DNA of 64,000 nucleotides from Pratylenchus scribneri (GCA_030063045.1 JAQSEB010000188.1:310001-374000), one strand, 5' to 3'; positions 1-10,682 are shown, counted from the stretch's first letter. Made by a program: numbers and translations. Notes: generated by a model from the sequence alone, not told the origin.

Positions 1-102
1 TTATTTTCAAACTTTAAAAAATAATTATCAAAAAATTAATTTAAATTATAGAAATAATAATTTTAATAAAATTTCAAAATATAAAATAATTTATAAGAAA
101 AA
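1..102. other. AT-rich leader, no feature
   Basis: Almost pure A/T sequence before the first repeat. I see no gene or structured element. Confidence 0.6.
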
Positions 103-590
103 GTTCGCCAAACTAATGTTTTTATTTCCTTCCGGAAAATGTTCGCCAAACAAATGTATTTATTCTTTCTGGAAAATGTTCGCCTAAAAATGTTTTATTC
201 TTTCTGGAAAATGTTCGCCAAAATTTTTTTTACTCTTCCGGAAAATGTTCGCCAAAATTTTTTTACTATTTCCGGAAAATGTTCAATCAAAATGTTTTTA
301 CTCTTTTCGGAAAATGTTCGCCAAAATGTTTTTTATTCTTTCCGGAAAATGTTCGTCAAAATGTTTTTATTCTTTCTGAAAAAAGCCGTTTTAGCTTATC
401 CAACCATCGAAATTAGCCTAATCAGCCGCGAAATAGGTCAAAGCAACAGTTAAATAAGCATGACCAATGAAATTAGCCAGATCAGCCGCGAAATAGGTCA
501 AAGCAACCGTTAAATAAGCATGTCCAACCAATGAAATTAGCCAGATTAGCCGCGAAATAGGTCAAAGCAACCGTTAAATTAGCATGCATT
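103..590. repeat. Left arm of a large inverted repeat
   Basis: This stretch reads as the reverse complement of roughly 2600-3085. It holds 35-40 bp units around TTCCGGAAAATGTTCGCCAA (to about 390), then about three 64 bp units in reverse orientation. The junction AAAGCCGTTTTAGCTTATCC at about 380-400 is mirrored at about 2752-2772. The open frame across it is a by-product of repeats with a length divisible by three, not a gene. Confidence 0.85.
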
Positions 591-591
591 A

Positions 592-1140
592 GTTTGGCGA
601 ACTTTTTCCGGAAAGAATAAAAACATTTGTTTGGCGAACATTTTCCGGAAAGAATAAATCATTTTTAGGCGAACATTTTCCACAGAGAATAAAAACATTT
701 GTTTGGCTAACATTTTCCGGAAAGAAATAAAAACATTAGTTTGGCGAACATTTTCCTGAAAGAATAAAAACATTTTTAGCAAACATTTTACGGAAAGAAT
801 AAAAACATTTTTAGCAAACATTTTACGGAAATAATAAAAACATCTTTTGGTGAACATTTTCCGGAAAGAATAAAAACATTTTTAGCAAACATTTTACGGA
901 AATAATAAAAACATCTTTTGGTGAACATTTTCCGGAAAGAATAAAGTTTTTCTTGGCGAACATTTTTCGGAAAGAATTAAAACATTATTGACGAACATTT
1001 TCCGGAAAGACTAAAACATTTTTTGACGAACATTTTCCGGAAACATTTTTTGACGAACATTTTCCGGAAAGAATACAAATATTTTTGTCGAACATTTTCC
1101 GGAAAAAATAAAGTTTTTTTGGCGAATATTTTCCGGAAAG
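592..1140. repeat. TTTTCCGGAAA tandem array, copy 1
   Basis: Tandem 30-40 bp units with the core GAACATTTTCCGGAAAGAA and a variable A-rich spacer. The core TTTTCCGGAAAA is self-complementary. The block continues into 1141-1660, and the combined unit is present again at 3078-3662, where it is interrupted by the retrotransposon. Confidence 0.9.
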
Positions 1141-1217
1141 GTTTCTAATTAACATTCCTGAAAATATTCGGATTTTATCCCGTAATAAAGAATTCAGATT
1201 AAAATTGCAGTTTCTGT

Positions 1218-1720
1218 TCAAAATGCATTTTTGTCAAGCCAAATTGAGCTCGCGGCAAGCGAAATTCATACATATTAGATATCCTTGCAACTAATTTCAT
1301 ATTATATTAATTTTCTTCAACTTCTTTTACGGCTAAAAATAATATCAATGATTTATATGAAAATATAACTTGATTGAAAATAAATTTAATTGTTTATTAA
1401 GTAGAATTATTTTTTACTAAAAATGGCATTTTATGTTCAAAATGCATTTTAAGCAAGCCAAATTGAGCTCATGGCAAGCGAAATTCATACATATTAATTA
1501 TCCTTGCAACTAATTTCATACTATATTAATTTTTCAACTTCTTTTACTACAAAAAATAATATCAATGATTTATATGAAAATATAACTTGATTGAAAAAAA
1601 TTTAATTGATTATTAAGTAGAATTATTTTTACTAAAAATGGCATTTTATGTTCAAAATGCATTTTTGGCATGCCAATTTTGACCTCGTTGCATGCGAAAT
1701 TGGTACAAAATGAATTTCAT
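1218..1720. repeat. ~217 bp AT-rich tandem repeat
   Basis: Units start at about 1219, 1438 and 1653 with TTCAAAATGCATTTT followed by CAAGCCAAATTGAGCTC. There are two full copies and one partial, diverged copy. The same units reappear at 3594-3662 and 10683-10990, on either side of the LTR retrotransposon. Confidence 0.85.
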
Positions 1721-2756
1721 ACTGGCTGGACATGCTAATTTAACGGTTGCTTTGATCTATTTCGCGGCTGATCTGGCTAATTTCGTTGGTTGGACATGCT
1801 AATTTAACGGTTGCTTTGATCTATTTCGTGGCTAATCAGCCTAATTTCGTTGGTTGGACATGCTAATTTAACGGTTGCTTTGACCTATTTCGCGGCTGAT
1901 TAGGCTAATTTCGTTGGTTGGACATGCTAATTTAACGGTTACTTTGATCTATTTCGTGGCTAATCAGCCTAATTTCGTTGGTTGGACATGCTAATTTAAC
2001 GGTTGCTTTGACCTATTTCGCGGCTGATTAGGCTAATTTCGTTGGTTGAACATGCTAATTTAACGGTTGCTTTGACCTATTTCGCGACTGATTAGGCTAA
2101 TTTCGTTGGTTGGACATGCTTATTTAACGGTTGCTTTGATCTATTTCGTGGCTAATCAGTCTAATTTCGTTGGTTGAACATGCTAATTTAACGGTTGCTT
2201 TGACCTATTTCGCGACTGATTAGGCTAATTTCGTTGGTTGGACATGCTTATTTAACGGTTGCTTTGACCTATTTCGCGGCTGATCAACCTAATTTCGTTG
2301 GTTGGACATGCTATTAACGGTTGCTTTGACCTATTTCGCGGCTGATTAGGCTAATTTCGTTGGTTGGACATGCTTATTTAACGGTTGCTTTGACCTATTT
2401 CGCGGCTGATCAGCCTAATTTCGTTGGTTGGACATGCTTATTTAACGGTTGCTTTGATCTATTTCGCGGCTGATCTGGCTAATTTCGTTGGTTGGACATG
2501 CTAATTTAACGGTTACTTTGATCTATTTCGTGGCTAATCAGCCTAATTTCGTTGGTTGGACATGCTAATTTAACGGTTGCTTTGACCTATTTCGCGGCTG
2601 ATTAGGCTAATTTCGTTGGTTGGACATGCTAATTTAACGGTTGCTTTGACCTATTTCGCGGCTGATTAGGCTAATTTCGTTGGTTGGACATGCTTATTTA
2701 ACGGTTGCTTTGACCTATTTCGCGGCTGATTAGGCTAATTTCGTTGGTTGGATAAG
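1721..2756. repeat. 64 bp tandem repeat array
   Basis: About sixteen head-to-tail copies with a 64 bp period (for example TGCTAATTTAACGG at 1925 and 1989). Two sub-types alternate irregularly: GACCTATTTCGCGGCTGATT and GATCTATTTCGTGGCTAATC. About three copies in reverse orientation lie at 395-590. Copies are nearly identical, suggesting recent homogenisation. Confidence 0.92.
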
Positions 2757-3662
2757 CTAAAACGGCTTTTTTCAGAAAGAATAAAAACATTTTGACGAAC
2801 ATTTTCCGGAAAGAATAAAAAACATTTTGGCGAACATTTTCCGAAAAGAGTAAAAACATTTTGATTGAACATTTTCCGGAAATAGTAAAAAAATTTTGGC
2901 GAACATTTTCCGGAAATAGTAAAAAACATTTTGGCGAACATTTTCCGGAAGAGTAAAAAAAATTTTGGCGAACATTTTCCAGAAAAAATAAAACATTTTT
3001 AGGCGAACATTTTCCAGAAAGAATAAATACATTTGTTTGGCGAACATTTTCCGGAAGGAAATAAAAACATTAGTTTGGCGAACTTTTTCCGGAAAGAATA
3101 AAAACATTTGTTTGGCGAACATTTTCCGGAAAGAATAAATCATTTTTAGGCGAACATTTTCCACAGAGAATAAAAACATTTGTTTGGCGAACATTTTCCG
3201 GAAAGAAATAAAAACATTAGTTTGGCGAACATTTTCCGGAAAGAATAAAAACATTTTTAGCAAACATTTTACGGAAATAATAAAAACATCTTTTGGTGAA
3301 CATTTTCCGGAAAGAATAAAGTTTTTCTTGGCGAACATTTTTCGGAAAGAATTAAAACATTATTGACGAACATTTTCCGGAAAGACTAAAACATTTTTTG
3401 ACGAACATTTTCCGGAAACATTTTTTGACGAACATTTTCCGGAAAGAATACAAATATTTTTGTCGAACATTTTCCGGAAAAAATAAAGTTTTTTTGGCGA
3501 ATATTTTCCGGAAAGGTTTCTAATTAACATTCCTGAAAATATTCGGATTTTATCCCGTAATAAAGAATTCAGATTAAAATTGCAGTTTCTGTTCAAAATG
3601 CATTTTTGTCAAGCCAAATTGAGCTCGCGGCAAGCGAAATTCATACATATTAGATATCCTTG
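2757..3662. repeat. TTTTCCGGAAA array, right arm plus second copy
   Basis: The first part (to about 3085) is the right arm of the inverted repeat and mirrors 103-590. The rest (3078-3662) is a direct second copy of 592-1275, with fewer internal units, ending at the retrotransposon insertion. A 188-residue open frame on the minus strand is a repeat artefact. Confidence 0.88.
3659..3662. repeat. Target-site duplication CTTG (left)
   Basis: CTTG precedes the LTR start TGTAAGGG and is repeated at 10679-10682 after the second LTR. Joining the outer flanks rebuilds the uninterrupted sequence seen at about 1262-1400, which confirms the insertion boundaries. Confidence 0.85.
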
Positions 3663-4040
3663 TGTAAGGGAATTTTGGCTAGAATACAAGACACAATAAG
3701 CTGAACACAAAAGCCACAAACTATCCCCGTTCACAATTACATATCCATCACTGGACCGCCCCTTTTCCCCCTCATAAGCGACTCCACACAATTCCCCTCA
3801 GTCAGTCAGTCAGTCAGTCAGTCGGCAATCAGTCCAGCAATCAGCCGAGAATAAGCCCAGCAATCGAGAGGGACAAATCAGCAGAAGAGGAGAGGACACC
3901 AAACAGATTTATTCCGCGGACCTCCGTTCGAGCCCAAGGCCAAAGCTCCAAATCCCAAAGTCTTCGAACCCATTCTAATTTCCATCTCAAATATTCCATC
4001 TTATTCCCGCACCTCTGAGCCCAGCGCGCAACCGCTCACT
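3663..4040 (+). repeat. 5' LTR of the 7 kb retrotransposon
   Basis: Begins TGTAAGGGAATTTTGG and ends CCGCTCACT. It contains a CAGT microsatellite at about 3800-3823. The right edge is uncertain by one base because the first base of the PBS is also T. It lacks the usual CA end. Confidence 0.9.
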
Positions 4041-4055
4041 GGTAGCACCGGATGG
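4040..4055 (+). other. Primer-binding-site candidate
   Basis: TGGTAGCACCGGATGG begins with TGG exactly at the LTR edge, as expected for pairing with a tRNA 3' CCA end. I cannot name the tRNA. Confidence 0.6.
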
Positions 4056-4147
4056 TTCCGAGCAATTCGGATAAATGACGATCCATCGGAGCGGAGGACA
4101 AGTGAAGGTCAGTCCAATAAAAAGTCCCTGAAGAATGGTACCATTCT

Positions 4148-4159
4148 GGCCGAGAGGCC
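4148..4159 (+). other. GNRA-type hairpin, copy 1
   Basis: GGCC-GAGA-GGCC: a 4 bp stem closed by a GAGA tetraloop, followed by TAAAATAAGC. It lies in the retrotransposon leader. Confidence 0.6.
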
Positions 4160-4608
4160 TAAAATAAGCAAAGACGGAATTCCGAAGAAGATCAGGCCAG
4201 ACCAAAAAGAAGATGAGAGGGCCAAATGAAGAGAAGTAAAAGTAAGAAACGTTAATGAAGAAGACAAAAGCCCGAATGAAGAAATTAAATTTGATGAGAA
4301 AATAATTAAAAGGGCAAACGACAAAAAGAAGAAACAAAACCTTTTGAAGGAGTTAAATAAAATGGGCCATAAAAAAATTAAATAGACTGATTAATTCAAA
4401 TTAAACTGGACAACAATTAAAATAAATGGGCTAATTTTAAAAATTTAGATGAAAGAAAATTTTAGCGGCCTACAGAGAATCTGGCAAAATAATCGTGGAC
4501 CTCAGCCAGAACAAAGAATCAAAATGCAATACTACAAAACGGATGAGATGACTGATGACCAAAATCCTCCAACAGAAAAAGGACGATTCACAAGTAGAGA
4601 GAAACTCT

Positions 4609-4620
4609 GGCCGCGAGGCC
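4609..4620 (+). other. GNRA-type hairpin, copy 2
   Basis: GGCC-GCGA-GGCC followed by TAGAATATGC. It lies inside a short open frame (4449-4697) that I do not recognise. Confidence 0.55.
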
Positions 4621-5234
4621 TAGAATATGCAAAAATTTTGAAAGCTCGAAAAGTCAAAATGAGGAATCATTCAAAGAAAAGAAATTTACCAAAATAATTC
4701 AAAATTTCCAAAAAGTTCCATATTTCATTATCCATCAAAATCTAAAGAGCAAGCGACCTTTGCTTTGTTCAAGGGTCGGTCAAAAAACGTAGGCATTCAC
4801 TTGCCGATGCTTTCCCATTCAGCCTTCGTTTCCCACTCAGTTTCTCACAAGGAGTCGTCGGGACATTCATCCCATTTGGAAAGTTAAAGTTGGGAAGCTT
4901 TCCCAGGAAATGTGTAAAATGGAAGGCAAAAATGGAAGCGACTAATGGAAGACCTTCCGGAGAAAGGCTGATTGCCAGTCGGAAATCCATCAGCGGACAA
5001 ACAATCTGGCTTGGGAAATTACAGCAGAAAAATGAAACCTCCACCGACTGATCTGCGAACACAAAGCCGTCAGGAATTGCGATTTATGGGGAAAATAGCA
5101 TTTTAATTTGGTTCTCTACTTTCAAATTTTCCCTCTATTTTCAGCTATCAAAATCAAACAATCTAAATCAGCGGCAAATTTCAAAATTCAATTTTGACAA
5201 GCCGATTGTGCAAACAAAAATCCAAAGAGAATAC

Positions 5235-5246
5235 GACCGCGAGGTC
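5235..5246 (+). other. GNRA-type hairpin, copy 3, just before the gag ATG
   Basis: GACC-GCGA-GGTC followed by CAAAATAAG. Position 2 of the stem and its partner have both changed relative to copies 1 and 2 (G-C to A-T), so pairing is kept. The first gag ATG is at 5260, 13 bases after the hairpin. Confidence 0.6.
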
Positions 5247-5259
5247 CAAAATAAGAAAA

Positions 5260-6195
5260 ATGTTCCAAAATTTTGCAAATAATGGCCTTGAAATGTTTAA
5301 TGGCGAAACTGTCTATGAATTTGACAAATGGGCAGTGAGGTTCAGGGATTACATGGAAGTAATTGGGCGGAATTTGAACGATGTTGAAAAAGTAGCGCGA
5401 CTCAAATTGGGACTTGGTGAAGCGACCAGAGACTTATTCCAGAAGTTGTCTGCTGCAGAAATAGCAACACATGAAATGGCTTTGAATGCATTAAGGGCCA
5501 AATTGGACACGCCACAAAGAAAAGAATTTGCCAGGTATAAACTTTCCCTCTGTCATCAGCAGGAAAATGAGACGGTTGGTGCGTTTCTGAAGAGGCTTGC
5601 CCCATTGGTGAAAATGACAAATCAAAATCTGACGAAGGATGAGGTCGAAAGAAAAATTTGCGAAGAATTGCGAACTCGGCTCAAACCTTGTTTAACCAAC
5701 ATGTTGAGACTGCTGGGCACATCAAAATTGACCGAACTCGATCAGTTTAAGGAACGAGCTGAAGAAGTTGAGGATGCAATGAAAAGTGACAAAGGCCTAG
5801 AATCACCTTTGAGCTTAGCCATTAACATGTTGAAGAGTAACGACAGACCAGAATCCAGCTGTAGAAATCAAACAGGTCAAAATTGGAATGAAGATCTGGG
5901 TCCCTCTTTCAGAACTTTTCTCGGATCGGACATGCAACAGGAATTCATCGAAGAACCTTGGAATGGAGCGCAACAAAATCGAAATTGGAACAGCGAGCAG
6001 GAACAGGATGAACGAAATGAGTCAAATTATTGCAGCAGGATCAAGTCAAATGGCAACCGCCAAACTGAAGAGAGACAACAATACAGAATTGATTCAATGA
6101 ACCCGAATAGGATCAAAACAGCAGATGGGAGAATTTGGGCACCCCTGGACGAAGTGATAGAGACATTACAAAATCTGAATGGAAAACAATCTTAA
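5260..6195 (+). CDS. Retrotransposon Gag-like protein
   Basis: 311 residues from the first ATG. The open frame extends upstream to about 5194 without an ATG. The first ~190 residues are helical and charged and resemble the Gag core of Ty3/Gypsy-type elements (retrotransposon-gag fold). Signs include an early F-x-G-E motif, then a W-x-x-R-F segment, and later Q-x-x-E-T-V-x-x-F-x-x-R-L. The C-terminal third is rich in N, Q and E. I see no CCHC zinc knuckle, which many Gag proteins carry, so RNA binding may rest on the basic/Asn-rich tail. It ends in TAA with no in-frame or -1 continuation into pol. The expected role is capsid assembly for the element's RNA. Confidence 0.65.
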   Translation: MFQNFANNGLEMFNGETVYEFDKWAVRFRDYMEVIGRNLNDVEKVARLKLGLGEATRDLFQKLSAAEIATHEMALNALRAKLDTPQRKEFARYKLSLCHQQENETVGAFLKRLAPLVKMTNQNLTKDEVERKICEELRTRLKPCLTNMLRLLGTSKLTELDQFKERAEEVEDAMKSDKGLESPLSLAINMLKSNDRPESSCRNQTGQNWNEDLGPSFRTFLGSDMQQEFIEEPWNGAQQNRNWNSEQEQDERNESNYCSRIKSNGNRQTEERQQYRIDSMNPNRIKTADGRIWAPLDEVIETLQNLNGKQS

Positions 6196-6380
6196 TGATT
6201 CGAGAGAAGAAGATAGGTTTGTGAATTTAAATTCGATCAGCTCAAGAAGAGTCCATATGAATGAAGAAGTGCATGAAAAAGCGGAGACCAATGAGGAAGG
6301 AGAGGAAGAACAAAATAGGCCTTCATCTAAATGGAAGATGAAGTGGACGAGCTGAACGTGAAGCAAGAAAATGACAATAT

Positions 6381-6392
6381 GGCCGAGAGGCC
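6381..6392 (+). other. GNRA-type hairpin, copy 4
   Basis: GGCC-GAGA-GGCC followed by TAAAATAAGT. An ATG overlaps the stem start (6379-6381) and opens a frame of about 26 codons. Confidence 0.6.
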
Positions 6393-9021
6393 TAAAATAA
6401 GTTTGAACAATGAAAAGAGAGCTCAAGAAGAGCCAATTGAAACATGTGAGGTGGAATAGGAAAACCAAGATGAAGGAGAGACTGAAAATGATGCATGGGG
6501 CCTCAGAGGTGAAAATGACCCAACAGAGCATGACTGAAGTGCCAATCAGAAAGACGGCTTTGGACATTATTTGACTAGTCGGCCACAGCAATGCTGAAGC
6601 CCAGGAAAACAAGTCATCCGACGGCATTTTCTTGGCACCTAGAATCAAGGCTAGTCTACCACGTGCTGCAGCATGGAAAATGCGTGCATTGGAGCGATTG
6701 AGATTGCGGATTCCGAGACTCCGATTTTCATCCGAATTCGGATCAGCTGACGAAGGACAGAACTGGTAACCGTAAGTCTGTTATTTAACAATTAGTTAGG
6801 GATGATCGCCGCTATGGAGACACCAGAATTTCAATTGGGAATGCATTGGAATTCAATTGCTGAAGGAGGAATGACATAAGAGGCGGAGTCAAATCCATGC
6901 TGTCATAGACATCGAGCTCTCTGGCGCCATGAAAATTGGTCCAATGCAGTGGATCAGGGACCTGGCATCATTCCTAGAGGAGGAATTCGATGCAAATGGA
7001 CACGGCTTGAAATATACGGGCAGGAATTGAGACATATTTGACGATGAAGCGAGGACATCCCAATAATCAAGAGGGCACCAGCAGGAATCCGATGATGTGC
7101 ACACCCTTCCAGAAAAAAGATTTAAAGCAGTCCAACAAAAAATGGAGAGAGATGGGCGGATGTAGGACCAGTTTGCAATATAATCAGTAAAGTTGCAATA
7201 TAATTGGAGCAATGACAGAGAAAGGTCTGACCAAAAGATGGACAATTCATTTGAAACCCTGCCATCCTGAATCTTGGAAATGAGGCCATCAACTTCAAGC
7301 AGTAAAAAAAAATATTTCTTTCTCCATTTCCTCTCAGTCGACTTCGCAACTGCCACTTTCCAATCGGTCAAATTGCCATTAATCCTCAGTTCCGCCACTC
7401 TTGCCTGGAAAGACGAGAAAGGGCAGATAAGGCAAGTCCGACAAGGTTAGTCCTAGATTAAAAGAGAGAGGACGTTTTTCTGGCATCAAGCAAACTACCC
7501 CAAGCAAAATCGGAGTCATCAACAACCAATCCACTAAACTCTGGAAGAAAACATCAAAATGAGAACTCTCGTCAAGCTGAAACAAGTAGCACATGAGCAA
7601 CCAAATCGAATAGTACAAGGTGAACCAAAGACAAAGGTCACGATGGTTAGATGCTATAGATGCTCATATCTTGTGTGAGAACAAACGAAATTGTGTGAGG
7701 CTTGGATATGTTATGGATGAATGTCAGCTGAACAAAATGACCCATCGAGAAACCTCAAGCCATGCATGAACTTGGGAGATGAGGCCATCAATCCCAAGCA
7801 TCCCCACTGGGCAAACGACCAATAAATTGATGGGACAGCTTCCTGCGCTGAAAGGCTAGGAAAATATAGGACGGAAAACGATTCGACATTACCAACTTGC
7901 AATCAGTCCCAGCTGGCCATCCTTTGTGCATGAGGCATTGAAGCTCAAGAGATTATGGACATGGACTACATTGAGAGAGCGGAACAGTACAATAGGGATG
8001 GTAAATTGGTGGGCAAAGATGGAGGGATTGTCGATTCACGCAAGTTTCGGGATTACGAGCAAAAGGGGGAGCTACTCACGCTATATTTTATATTTACAGG
8101 CACTCAACTGAAATCAATCAGTGATGAGATGTAATGAGCATGTGGATTCCCATGAAATGGAAGGAATGAGGATGTCAATGAAAATGTGCCGTTGCCAAAT
8201 CAAAACAATTTTCCCATCCAAAAAATGGTTTGTGACTTTCCCTTTTGAGCAAAATTTTGATGATTTGTGTCAAGTCAACCCCTACATTCCCAAGCAACTC
8301 TCTTTCGGACCATCCAAAAAAAATAAACAAAAAATAATAATAAAAGAAGTGCAAAAAAAAAAATAAAAAAAAAACAAAAAAAATGAAAAGACAATGAAAA
8401 TAAAGAAAAAGAGAAAAGATAATGCTCAAAAAAAAAATAAATTATAACAAGCAAATCTATTCTGTCAATTGCCCTATCTTTCTATGTGGAAAAATCTTGG
8501 GGGTTGTGCAATGTGGATCTTCAGCCAATGCTGAGTAGAATGGAAATGATGCAGAAATGCATAAGGAGAAAGCAGGCAGAGTTGGCAGTGGGCATTCCCC
8601 ACGAGACTAGCTCAAATTGCTCTGATAGCTCACCGTTCGAAAAGTATTTGGTGCGCAAAGAGTCAAGCTCGCCATCTCAATGGTGGAAGAGTTCTCCGTT
8701 TAATACACGGAAAACCGAGTAGACATGCGCTGGAGTGAAGGATGAGCATGACGAAGAGATTGACCACTTTTCCCTTCCCTTCTTCTCATTCAATTCTCTC
8801 AATTCATGCTTGTCAAAAGAAAAATAAAAGAGCATTCAAAAAAAAAAAAAACAAAATGCACAAATTAAAATACGAGCATGATCTCGTGGAACGGCGGAGT
8901 TGTAACGGAAATTTGGTTGACACACAAATCAAAAATTAACTCAACACGGAAGACATAAACTATCACCCTCATTCAATGTTAATTTCCTTTCAATCATTGT
9001 ACCGCCCCCATTCCCCTTTAT

Positions 9022-9033
9022 GACCGAGAGGTC
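9022..9033 (+). other. GNRA-type hairpin, copy 5
   Basis: GACC-GAGA-GGTC followed by TAAAACAAGC. It has the paired A-T variant of the stem combined with the GAGA loop. An ATG (9020-9022) again overlaps its first base. Confidence 0.6.
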
Positions 9034-9360
9034 TAAAACAAGCAAAAAAAGGAAAAACAACAACAAACAACAAAAAAGGAGAAAAAGAAAGGCTTAAAAA
9101 ACATTGAATGGGAGATTGTCGCTTACGATATACCCAGAGGATTTGCGATATAGTTGACTCAAACATTGAGCTGAATGAGTCTGTCAAAATGAGATCAAAA
9201 TCTCATCTGAGGAGGAAACAAGATAAGTGAAAAATGAAGTTCAAGCATATTCCTTCTGATGCAATTCAAAAAAGAAGATTGAAATTAAAGTCGAAATGAA
9301 GAAATGATGCAATCCAATGACTCATGAAAGTAGACTGACATGAAGAATAACGAAAGGCAT

Positions 9361-9372
9361 GGCCGCGAGGCC
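9361..9372 (+). other. GNRA-type hairpin, copy 6
   Basis: GGCC-GCGA-GGCC followed by TAAAATAAAC. An ATG (9359-9361) overlaps the first stem base, as in copies 4 and 5. Confidence 0.6.
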
Positions 9373-10287
9373 TAAAATAAACATTCATGATCGAAAAAAT
9401 GAATAAAAATTTACAAATTTTTTCCCTTTAGACAATTATCCAAAAGAACCTATAAGAAACAATATATTAGTGGCAAATAATATGTCCTAATTTGTTTGAA
9501 CGTTGGCCAATTTGCATGAAACTTGGCAAAAAGATAAAAGAGATACTGCACAGCCCCGATCACCAAGGATGAACACTCAGTCAAACTGACAGACTTGCAG
9601 CTGAACCATGAATTGAGCAGTATAGCAACCAAGGCGAATTTACGAGGCATCATAATTTGTCTTAACACCAATGGATAAATCTTGAAAGAAAGATAAAAGA
9701 GACTCAGCAATGCTTAGATGAACAAGGATGAACGCCTAATCAAGTTGAAAACTTGGAGTGGAACTACATGACCAACCCAACACAAATCAGTCAACCCCTC
9801 AAACAATGAATCCCATTTTCGCCTGGCTGGGACAAAAGTGAAGACCACGTCTTGAAGCAGGTCACTCACCAAACACAAAGTCATAGATTGGCTGAACGAC
9901 AGACGATGTGGATGAATATGGCTAAAATACATCAGTAGACTAACAAACACGGAAGTGTTGCGAGCTGGTTAAACTCCAAACAAATACTCGAAAGGCAAAC
10001 CCAAATTCAAGCAGTTCAAAATTCCTAAATGTGGAACAGCAATTCATCCGGGAGGCATATATTGGATGAACTTTACAGAATTGGATGAAAGTTGGATATG
10101 TGGTAGAGGGATTGCCAAACAAAATGAACCATCGCTGATCAATATGCCATGCAAAATCTTGTAGATGTGATCCAAGAAGTTCAAGCTGTTCACCTCTGAA
10201 TGGAATCATTAACAAAGAATTGTACAGATTGAGTGACCAGGTTTCAAAGGTACAAGCGAACATTTTGGGATCGAGGACGATCCCATG

Positions 10288-10300
10288 AAAAGGGGGAAGC
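10288..10300 (+). other. Polypurine tract
   Basis: AAAAGGGGGAAG followed by one C sits directly upstream of the second LTR. It is the expected plus-strand primer for reverse transcription. Confidence 0.7.
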
Positions 10301-10678
10301 TGTAAGGGAATTTTGGCTAGAATACAAGACACAATAAGCTGAACACAAAAGCCACAAACTATCCCCGTTCACAATTACATATCCATCACTGGACCGCCCC
10401 TTTTCCCCCTCATAAGCGACTCCACACAATTCCCCTCAGTCAGTCAGTCAGTCAGTCAGTCGGCAATCAGTCCAGCAATCAGCCGAGAATAAGCCCAGCA
10501 ATCGAGAGGGACAAATCAGCAGAAGAGGAGAGGACACCAAACAGATTTATTCCGCGGACCTCCGTTCGAGCCCAAGGCCAAAGCTCCAAATCCCAAAGTC
10601 TTCGAACCCATTCTAATTTCCATCTCAAATATTCCATCTTATTCCCGCACCTCTGAGCCCAGCGCGCAACCGCTCACT
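10301..10678 (+). repeat. 3' LTR of the 7 kb retrotransposon
   Basis: Same length (378 bp) as the 5' LTR and no difference by eye. CTTG and the resumed ~217 bp repeat follow. Confidence 0.9.
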
Positions 10679-10682
10679 CTTG

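Larger units (their letters stand above)
6196..10287 (+). other. Retrotransposon 3' internal region, no intact ORF
   Basis: Plus-strand frames are broken by many stops. A partly open stretch at about 6900-7440 may be decayed coding sequence, but I recognise no polymerase or protease motif. Runs of A and AAAAAAT lie at about 8315-8440 and 8840-8860. Between about 9470 and 10250, loosely repeated phrases such as AAGGATGAACGCC suggest internal duplication. Hairpin copies 4-6 lie here. Confidence 0.5.
3663..10678 (+). mobile_element. LTR retrotransposon, gag-only or pol-less
   Basis: Direct 378 bp terminal repeats (3663-4040 and 10301-10678) bound about 6.3 kb. The order is LTR, primer-binding-site candidate, a long leader, a gag ORF, a long region without a recognisable pol, a polypurine tract and the second LTR. 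Target duplication CTTG flanks it. Both LTRs look identical, so insertion is recent. I found no protease, reverse transcriptase, RNase H or integrase in any frame. Minus-strand open frames across 6166-7618 are not credible. It is either a non-autonomous family or a copy with a replaced pol region. Six copies of a GNRA-type hairpin lie on the sense strand. Confidence 0.88.

Noticed and set aside
592..3520. CRISPR array
   Set aside because: Repeats are directly abutting satellite units with degenerate spacers in a eukaryotic context; no cas genes.
139..3596. Open frames in the left repeats (MFAK..., SGKCS... proteins up to 188 aa)
   Set aside because: They follow tandem repeats on both strands and change with repeat number; no protein features.
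3987..4337. Minus-strand hydrophobic frame in the first LTR and leader
   Set aside because: Antisense to the element and largely inside the LTR; hydrophobicity follows from antisense of A-rich sequence.
6166..7618. Minus-strand frames of 79-169 aa in the retrotransposon interior
   Set aside because: Antisense to the element, overlapping each other, low-complexity hydrophobic composition.
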